64,000 bases of DNA. It comes from Wolfiporia cocos. Taxonomy: Eukaryota > Basidiomycota > Agaricomycetes > Polyporales > Phaeolaceae. The position numbers were made by a program, and so were the translations under genes. The stretch spans positions 2,170,001 through 2,234,000 of the forward strand of contig JACCLO010000001.1 in the NCBI GenBank assembly GCA_029448655.1, read 5' to 3'. The notes under the pieces are model-generated. The model saw only the letters and a program-made list of their open reading frames with translations, was not told the origin of the DNA and made no database searches. Positions 57,693-64,000 of this stretch are shown here, in pieces. The first letter of the stretch is position 1, and each line of letters starts with the position of its first letter.

Positions 57693-57835
57693 GCTTCAGC
57701 AACATGGAACAGCAACCTACCAACCCAATATGACCCTCACAACCTGTGCCCACAACCTTCTTGGCTCCTGCAACCTCCACAGCTTGTGACCTCCATGACC
57801 TGCAACTGCAACCTGTGCAACTTCCATAACCTTTC
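57693..57835. repeat. 9-bp minisatellite, block 3 (right of element 2)
   Basis: Continues block 2 after the GCTTC duplication (CCTGCAACC, TCCACAGCT, CCTCCATGA strings). It ends where element 3 begins. Confidence 0.75.
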
Positions 57836-58122
57836 TGTTACGATTTTACCAGGTGCACCCAAATAGTCTCTTTGACGCATCGCTGTGTATGAGGACTTAG
57901 CATTCAACCGCAGTATCCAGCGCTCTATTTCTAGGGGCCTCCACTCAACCGTAGGCCCTGTTTCATGTATAACAACCCTATGCCCATTCTCCGTGTTCAC
58001 ATCACATTCTAGCTGATATTCTGTGTCTAACCACAGTAGCTCTCAGTTTCATCCCTTGTTGCGCTCAACTGCAACACTTCTCCTTTATTACTTATATTGT
58101 TAGCCTGACGGACTTAATAGTA
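57836..58122 (+). repeat. Element 3 5' LTR, left part
   Basis: Starts TGTTACGA after the minisatellite. It is diverged from the element 2 LTR over most of its length and is interrupted by solo LTR A; the TAGTA at 58118-58122 is duplicated at 59538-59542. Confidence 0.65.
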
Positions 58123-59537
58123 TGTTACGGTTATTTCGATTTTTCGAATATCGACAGAACTCACCATAGGGCGAATACGATACAGGGACTTGTTGCGCAA
58201 CCAGCCCCCCTGGCTACTCGTGATCTTACTGGGCGCATCCCCAGTTGTACTAGTCTATAGGGCTCGTTTCATCTTTGGCAGATCCAACCCTGCCACCGTT
58301 TCATGTTCATCGTTTATTAGCTGACAGATGGCGTTCAACCGCCATCATTCCTATCTATCGTCTCGGATATATCACTCCATACTTATCAAACGTTTGTGTT
58401 ACGGTTGTTTTGATTTTTCGAATATTGGTAGAACTCACCACTGGGCAAATACGATACAGGGACTTGTTGCGCAACCAACTCCCCTGGCTACTCGTGACTC
58501 TACTGGGCGCATCCCCAGTTGTACTAGGGCACGTTTCATCTTTGGCAGATCCAACTCTGCCACCGTTTCATGTTCATCGTTTATTAGTTGACAGATGGCG
58601 TTCAACCGTCATCATTCCTATCTATCGTCTCAGATATATCACTCCATACTTATCAAACGTTTGGGACTATAGCGTAGATAGTATCGGTGGCATCTGGGAC
58701 GGACTTGACCCCTGAAACCTAGCGTAGTATAAAACCTCATGTACTTACCGTCGAGGCTCTTCAGCTCGACCTTGTTGTACAAACAAGAAGTCTTATACTC
58801 GTTCTCAAACGTAGGAAACTACGCTCAGTATTTCTCGCTCGAGCAACCGAACGACTAAGTCCTCGAAGTGCACACTGACTTCTCGGACTTAGGTGAGTCT
58901 TATATTCTATTTCGACTCGCACCTGAACAGATTATATCCTCTAACGCGTATTGGATATTATACGATCTCCTAGGAACTTCACCTAGGACTTGAAGGCATC
59001 TAACGAGTATTTGCCTTGCATACGGCAACAAGCCTACGTGCAGAAGAACGATCTATATTCGCGACTCGAATATACGAACGGGTATTCGACCCGTAACAGT
59101 TTGGGACTATAGCGTAGATAGTATCGGTGACATCTGGGACAGACTTGACCCCTGAAACCTAGCGTAGTATAAAAACTCATGTACTTACCATCAAGGCTCT
59201 TCAGCTCGACCTTGTTGTATAAACAAGAAGTCTTATACTCGTTCTCAAACGTAGGAAACTACGCTCAGTATTTCTCACTCGAGCAACCGAACGACTAAGT
59301 CCTCGAAGTGCACACTGACTTCTCGGACTTAGGCGAGTCTTATATTCTATTCGACTTGCACTAGAACAGATTATATCCTCTAACGCGCATTGGATATTAA
59401 CCGATCTCCTAAGGACTTCACTTAGGACACGAAGGCATCTAACGAGTATTTGCCTTGCATACGGCGACGTGCCTACGTGCAGAAGAACGATCTATATTCG
59501 CGACTTGAATATACGAACGGGTATTCGACCCGTAACA
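58123..59537 (+). repeat. Solo LTR A (element 2 family), itself interrupted by solo LTR B
   Basis: LTR A is 58123-58396 plus 59104-59537 (about 708 bp), with TGTTACGG and CCGTAACA ends and TSD TAGTA on both sides. No internal region is present, so the full element was lost by LTR-LTR recombination. Confidence 0.9.
58397..59098 (+). repeat. Solo LTR B inside LTR A
   Basis: 702 bp, TGTTACGG to CCGTAACA. TSD GTTTG at 58392-58396 and 59099-59103, both within LTR A sequence. Same family and orientation as its host LTR. Confidence 0.92.
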
Positions 59538-59542
59538 TAGTA

Positions 59543-59797
59543 GCAGTACCATGGACACTATGACCCCAATTAACAAACCGTAGTATATAACCTGATGTAA
59601 ATACTGGTCGAGTTCCTCAGCTCGACCCTGTTGAATTACAAGGATCTTATACTCATTCTCAAAGGCTTGAGCAATTAAGCCTGCAGCTTGTATATCGACG
59701 CTCTGACTCTGAGGAGTCCGACGAGTAGTGCGCTACTCGATACGTTGAGTAACTCAACTTAGTTATTTTGCGTTGAATGGGTATTCGATCTGTAACA
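59543..59797 (+). repeat. Element 3 5' LTR, right part with promoter
   Basis: Contains GTATATAACC near 59580, then CAGCTCGACCCTGTT about 40 nt later, matching the family R start with one change, and ends GGGTATTCGATCTGTAACA directly before the PBS. Confidence 0.7.
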
Positions 59798-59841
59798 GAA
59801 GGTCGAGCTCTAACAAAGCTCACGCACCGAAGTGCAAGCCT

Positions 59842-61480
59842 ATGCAACAATTCGACCCAGATCTCCCGACCAGGTTGATTGAAATACTCCCCCAAGCATA
59901 CTGACAAATCTCCTACAAAGAGAAATATGAGTGGAGAGATCCCCCAGCAGGGTTCTTCACGAAAGGAGGATACCTCACCATCCCATCCCTAGACAGGCTT
60001 TCACCCACTTGGGTACAGGTTCCCCCATCCTCGAACGATCCTTGGGATCAAACGCGCACCGCATTTGAGCGGTTCGGAACGGTCACTGATATTATGACAC
60101 CGACGCTTACCATCCACCGAGCTGATGGACAACAACTGGGAAGACAGACGACGAACACCCCCTCCACCGGAGGAACCATGGGTGTGGCAGGTACAGCCAT
60201 GGGCAGCAGTACTATTCCAGGAAGTGGAAGCACAAGCCAGGGCACAGGGGGAATGGCCAATAACCCTCCGTCGGCTAATAATCCGCTCCCTAGCAATCCT
60301 GTCAGAGCAAACCCCTCCAGAACAGGAACGACTGGAGGAGGAGGATTTCCTGGAGGAGGAGGTCCCCCGGGCAGCACAGGGGGTGGAGGTCCCCTGGGCA
60401 GCAGCGGCAATCCAGCAGGCAGCGCAGGAGGCAATCCAGCAGGACCGCCAGGAGGAGGAGGCCCACCAGGAGGAGGAGCCCCACTAGGATGGGGCACTCA
60501 GGCCCCTCAGCCAGCCAGAGGAAATCGCATAAAGCTCGCTACCCCCGAACCATTCAAAGGGGAACAAAAGAAGCAAGCTACAGAGCTTCAAGAACGACTG
60601 CAACACCTGGTTCACCATGTTCGCAGCAGACTATCAGTCCGGTGACCAGAAGATCCTCTTCATCATGTTGTACATCAAAGGAAGTGACCGGGTGAACCAA
60701 TGGAAGGAAAACTACTATGCCAAATACACCAACCTGATCACTCAGGCATTCATGCTGCCCCCACTGGCCCAGTTCAGCGCCAAATTCGATGCAGCATTCG
60801 AACCAATCGAAGAGAAACAAAAAACCAATGACAATCTCTTCGATCTCAAACAAGACAAGAAGAGCATTGACGATTTCAATATCGAATTCGACAACCTCGT
60901 AGGAAAGACGGGGTTAGACCGCATACACTGCGACCCTCTCTTCATCACAGCATACAAGAGAGCTATTCAACCAGCACTCATGACCCACATCATAAATATT
61001 GTTCCCCCCATCGTCACTCTCACCGAATGTATGAAACAAGTGTCCATAAACGAAAACAATTATAACACCTTTATCAAGGGACGAGGAAATGATAAGAAGA
61101 AGCCGCAGTGGCGTGCCAAGGCTCCAAATGCCTCAGCCATGGCAGCCCCAACTAAAGACTCGAACGCAATGGATATCGATTGAATGTCCACAGAAGAGCG
61201 TCGCGGGCTCCAGACCGAAGGACACTGCCTCAACTGCAAGGAGAAGGGCCACCTCTCCAGCAACTGCCCCAAGCGAAAGAAGAAGCCCACCTCCAAGGGA
61301 AAAGCCCGGAAAGCCGAGGAAGACACCCCCACAGCTCATATCGAAGAAGTCGAAGGAGACACGGATGAGAAGATAGCGACGGAGCAACCGCCGTAGAAGA
61401 AGCGGTCAATGCAATCAGGATTCTAAAAGTTAAGAATCCCTTGTTCCTCACCCAAATTCTCGACAAGCAGGATTTCGAGT
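59842..61480 (+). pseudogene. Element 3 Gag (broken)
   Basis: Starts MQQFDPDLPTRLIEILP, matching the element 2 Gag start, with a TGA at 59902. It continues in frame through TKGGYLTIPSLDRLSPTWVQ and a Gly/Pro-rich region. A frameshift near 60560-60620 precedes the capsid region (MLYIKGSDRVNQWKENYYAK, DFNIEFDNLVGKTGLDRI). The knuckle CLNCKEKGHLSSNC follows after a TGA at about 61181. The final codons read LDKQDFE, close to the element 2 Gag end. Confidence 0.82.
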
Positions 61481-61482
61481 AG

Positions 61483-62872
61483 GGAGGAAGTACACGGTCT
61501 TACCTCCTGAAAGCGCAGCCCATGTAATTACATCGTATGAACGTGACAGATTGCTATTCATCCCTATAACCCTGGAGCTACAAAAACCCGTGACAATAAG
61601 TGCCCTCATCGACTCAGGAGCCATGTCCTCCCTCATCCACCCGAAACTCGTCATTCAACACAGAATCCTGACTCGACCAATCAAGAATCCCATCACCATT
61701 CGCAATGTGGATGGGACCATCAATAAAGATGGACAAATAGATCGGGAAGTAACCCTCGCTATCAGATACGGAGGGAAGAGATGCAAGGTCCGCTTCCTCG
61801 TCGGAAACATCGGAAAGGAAGACATGATCCTCGGATATAATTGGCTAAAGAAGGAGGGACCTAAAATCGACTGGACTAAGGGAAAGGTCGACGTCACTCC
61901 TAACAAAACCCTAGAAAAAACCCGAAGCATGGACGTCACTATTTGTCTCGATACGGTCGAAATGACCATAACACCTGAAGGAAGACTACCAACCCGCGGA
62001 ACCGATGGAGCCATCGGCTATGACCTCTATGCCTCCAGACCAGAAGAGATAGCCCCTGGAGGATGGAATGCAATCCCCACTGGAGTCCATATGAAAATCC
62101 CAAAGGGATCCTATGGAAGGGTCGCCTCATGATCGGGCCTCACTCTCAGGCATGGCCTAACAGTAGGAGGGGGCGTCATCGACCCTGACTACAGAGGAGA
62201 AGTCCAAGTCATACTATTCAACCAAATCGGCTACCGCTCACCGCATCATTCCCGGAATGAGGGTTGCACAGATTATATTCAAGCAAGCCATAACCCCTGA
62301 TATAATCCAGGTCGAAGGGCTCGACAAGACTGAATGAGGAGAGAAGGGTTTCGGCTCCACCGATAAAGAAGAAATACCAAAGGATCCTGATCCTAGTACA
62401 GAAGGCCCCTCGAAGGAACTACCTTCCGAAGAAGAACACCAACTCCTGCGAAGGTTTATCAAAATGGAAAGGAAGCTGACTGCCCCGTGAACTGAGACCA
62501 AACACAGATTCAGGAAGAGGATCGCACGGCTCTCCTGCATTTGAAAGGCCATGACCAAATCTCAAGAGTTTGTGGGAACGGCAGGAAAAAGCACTGACAA
62601 AACAATCCTCCCTGAACACCTGAAAGACTTTGCAAAAGTCTTCAGTAAGTCAGCAGCCGCCTCCTTCCCACCGTCAAGACCCTGGGACCATGCCATCGAA
62701 CTGAAACCCGACTTTGTACCCCGAGACTGCAAGGTCTACTCTCTGTCCCCCAGGGAACAGAAGGCTATGGACGAATTCCTAGAAGAAAGCCTCGCTAAAG
62801 GTTTCATCCGGCCCTCAAAGTCTCCGATGGCCTCCCCCACTTTCTTTGTCCCTAAAAAGGATGGGGGCCTGA
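61483..62872 (+). pseudogene. Element 3 Pol remnant: protease, dUTPase, start of RT
   Basis: In the -1 frame to gag: RDRLLFIPITLELQKP, protease SALIDSGAMSSLIHP, then IRNVDGTINKDGQIDREV as in element 2. The dUTPase remnant (about 61974-62364) keeps [26 protein letters not shown] and GEKGFGSTD but has TGA stops at 62130 and about 62331 and a frameshift near 62225. RT starts [25 protein letters not shown] and is cut at 62872 by LTR C. It confirms that protease-dUTPase-RT is the family order. Confidence 0.88.
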
Positions 62873-63580
62873 TGTTACGGTTATTTTGATTTTTCAAATA
62901 TCGACAGAACTCACCATAGGGCGAATACGATACAGGGACTTGTTGCGCAACCAGCCCCCCCGGCTACTCGTGATCTTACTGGGCGCATCCCCAGTTGTAC
63001 TAGTCTATAGGGCTTGTTTCATCTTTGGCAGATCCAACCCTGCCACCGTTTCATGTTCATCGTTTATTAGCTGACAGATGGCGTTCAACCGCCATCATTC
63101 CTATCTATCGTCTCAGATATATCACTCCATACTTATCAGACGTTTGGGACTATAGCGTAGATAGTATCGGTGGCATCTGGGACAGACTTGACCCCTGAAA
63201 CTTAGCGTAGTATAAAAACTCATGTACTTACCGTCGAGGCTCTTCAGCTCGACCTTGTTGTACAAACAAGAAGTCTTATACTCGTTCTCAAACGTAGGAA
63301 ACTACGCTCAGTATTTCTCACTCGAGCAATTGAACGACTAAGTCCTCAAAGTGCACACTGACTTCTCGGACTTAGGCGAGTCTTATATTCTATCAGACTC
63401 GCACTTGAACAGATTATATCCTCTAACGCGTATTGGATATTAACCGATCTCCTAAGGACTTCACTTAGGACCCGAAGGCATCTAACGAGTATTTGCCTTG
63501 CATACGGCGACGTGCCTACGTGCAGAAGAACAATCTATATTCGCGATTCGAATATACGAACGGGTATTCGACCCGTAACA
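62873..63580 (+). repeat. LTR C, recombinant solo LTR bridging a deletion
   Basis: 708 bp with TGTTACGG and CCGTAACA ends. Flanks are CCTGA on the left and CCCCC on the right, so there is no TSD. The left flank is RT, the right flank is ORF3. Confidence 0.88.
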
Positions 63581-64000
63581 CCCCCTGGACCGATCGATTT
63601 GAACTCATACAGGAACTCACAGACATCTTCAACCAGTACCAAGACATCACAGAGAGGATCGTCCAACTTGAACGTACGGCCCTCCTCCAACGACAGAGGC
63701 TTGGGAAGTGCATCACTCAGTGGATTGACCACCTCGGAGCATCGACACCATCGCAAATCCGGCGAGCATTTGCAGAAGTCGAAGCAGGCCCGCCCCGCCT
63801 CCCACGAACGTGAAGCCCTGTCCCAGCCATGCCCCCCTGGCTACTTGATGACGGCAAATTGGATCGAATCGCAGAACCATTCGAGTTTATGGAATACAGT
63901 CATGTGGTACCTCACAACGCTGCCGTACCGGCCGCCCCCACAGGACCTCGACCTCGAGAATCAGTGCGCTCTCCTCCGCATCCACGAAACAATGAGCAAC
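63581..64000 (+). pseudogene. Element 3 ORF3 remnant (partial)
   Basis: Reads WTDRFELIQELTDIFNQYQD, then TERIVQLERTALLQRQRLGK; after a TGA (63811-63813) it continues in frame IAEPFEFMEYSHVVP. This parallels element 2 ORF3 (WTALFDIAQDLTHIYSSYQN, VARPFDFMEGDRVLFP). The zinc-knuckle end lies outside the window. Confidence 0.8.

Larger units (their letters stand above)
57836..64000 (+). mobile_element. Element 3: decayed Ty3/gypsy of the element 2 family, running off the right edge
   Basis: The 5' LTR is 57836-58122 plus 59543-59797, starting TGTTACGA and ending CTGTAACA. It is followed by the family PBS AAGGTCGAGCT (59799-59809), gag, protease-dUTPase-RT and, after a deletion bridged by LTR C, ORF3. 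It is broken by stops, frameshifts, two nested solo LTRs and LTR C. Plus strand, opposite to element 2. Confidence 0.85.

Noticed and set aside
1..64000. CRISPR arrays, rRNA or tRNA genes
   Set aside because: No spacer-repeat structure exists and the DNA is fungal nuclear. I saw no convincing tRNA cloverleaf by eye; a tRNAscan run would be decisive.

Overview
The window is nuclear DNA of a filamentous basidiomycete, most likely a wood-decay agaricomycete (the order is my inference). The evidence is densely intron-split genes with introns of about 47-60 nt, 10-20 nt microexons, a GC-rich gene-dense half next to a retrotransposon half, and typical gene types (basidiomycete BTB proteins, multi-pass receptor-like proteins, Prm1, chromodomain Ty3/gypsy elements).

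Left half (1-34020) is ordinary genic sequence. In order: a LIM-domain protein of the Rga1/Rga2 RhoGAP type, cut by the left edge (-); a seven-helix membrane protein with an acidic tail (+); an ELL-type RNA polymerase II elongation factor (-); a Bax-inhibitor/BXI1 protein (-), divergent from an MFS transporter (+); a coclaurine N-methyltransferase/cyclopropane-synthase-like methyltransferase (-); a BTB-domain protein (+); a secreted low-complexity protein (-); the cell-fusion protein Prm1 (+); the mitochondrial inner-membrane protein Mdm31/32 (-); and two tandem SDR reductases (+), the first carrying a 1-nt frameshift and the second intact with a GC-AG intron. I solved exon structures by hand from reading frame and splice sites. 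Every complete gene model sums to a multiple of three.

Right half (about 35700-64000) is nested retrotransposons in a 9-bp minisatellite that also holds broken, permuted Ty1/copia pol fragments. The insertion order reads directly from target-site duplications (TSDs). Element 2 (Ty3/gypsy, - strand, TSD GCTTC) entered the minisatellite. Element 1 (a different Ty3/gypsy, - strand, 9,987 bp, LTRs identical by eye, TSD TTACG) then entered the outer end of element 2's left LTR. Element 3 (+ strand, same family as element 2) starts at 57836 and runs off the right edge. Its 5' LTR was hit by solo LTR A (TSD TAGTA), which was hit by solo LTR B (TSD GTTTG). A third solo LTR, C, has no TSD and joins RT directly to the 3' ORF, so an LTR-LTR deletion removed the middle of the element.

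The most interesting biology is in these elements. Both families encode a dUTPase, at different places: after the chromodomain at the Pol C-terminus in element 1, and between protease and reverse transcriptase in elements 2 and 3. Both show 11-nt complementarity between the primer-binding site and LTR sequence about 34 nt downstream of a TATA box, the signature of Tf1-type self-priming. Each family also has an extra ORF I cannot assign: ORF0 before gag in element 1, and a double zinc-knuckle ORF3 after pol in element 2 that is also present in element 3. Element 1 looks very recent but has an in-frame TGA in gag. Element 2 has frameshifts in gag and pol. Element 3 is decayed, partly by CGA-to-TGA changes.
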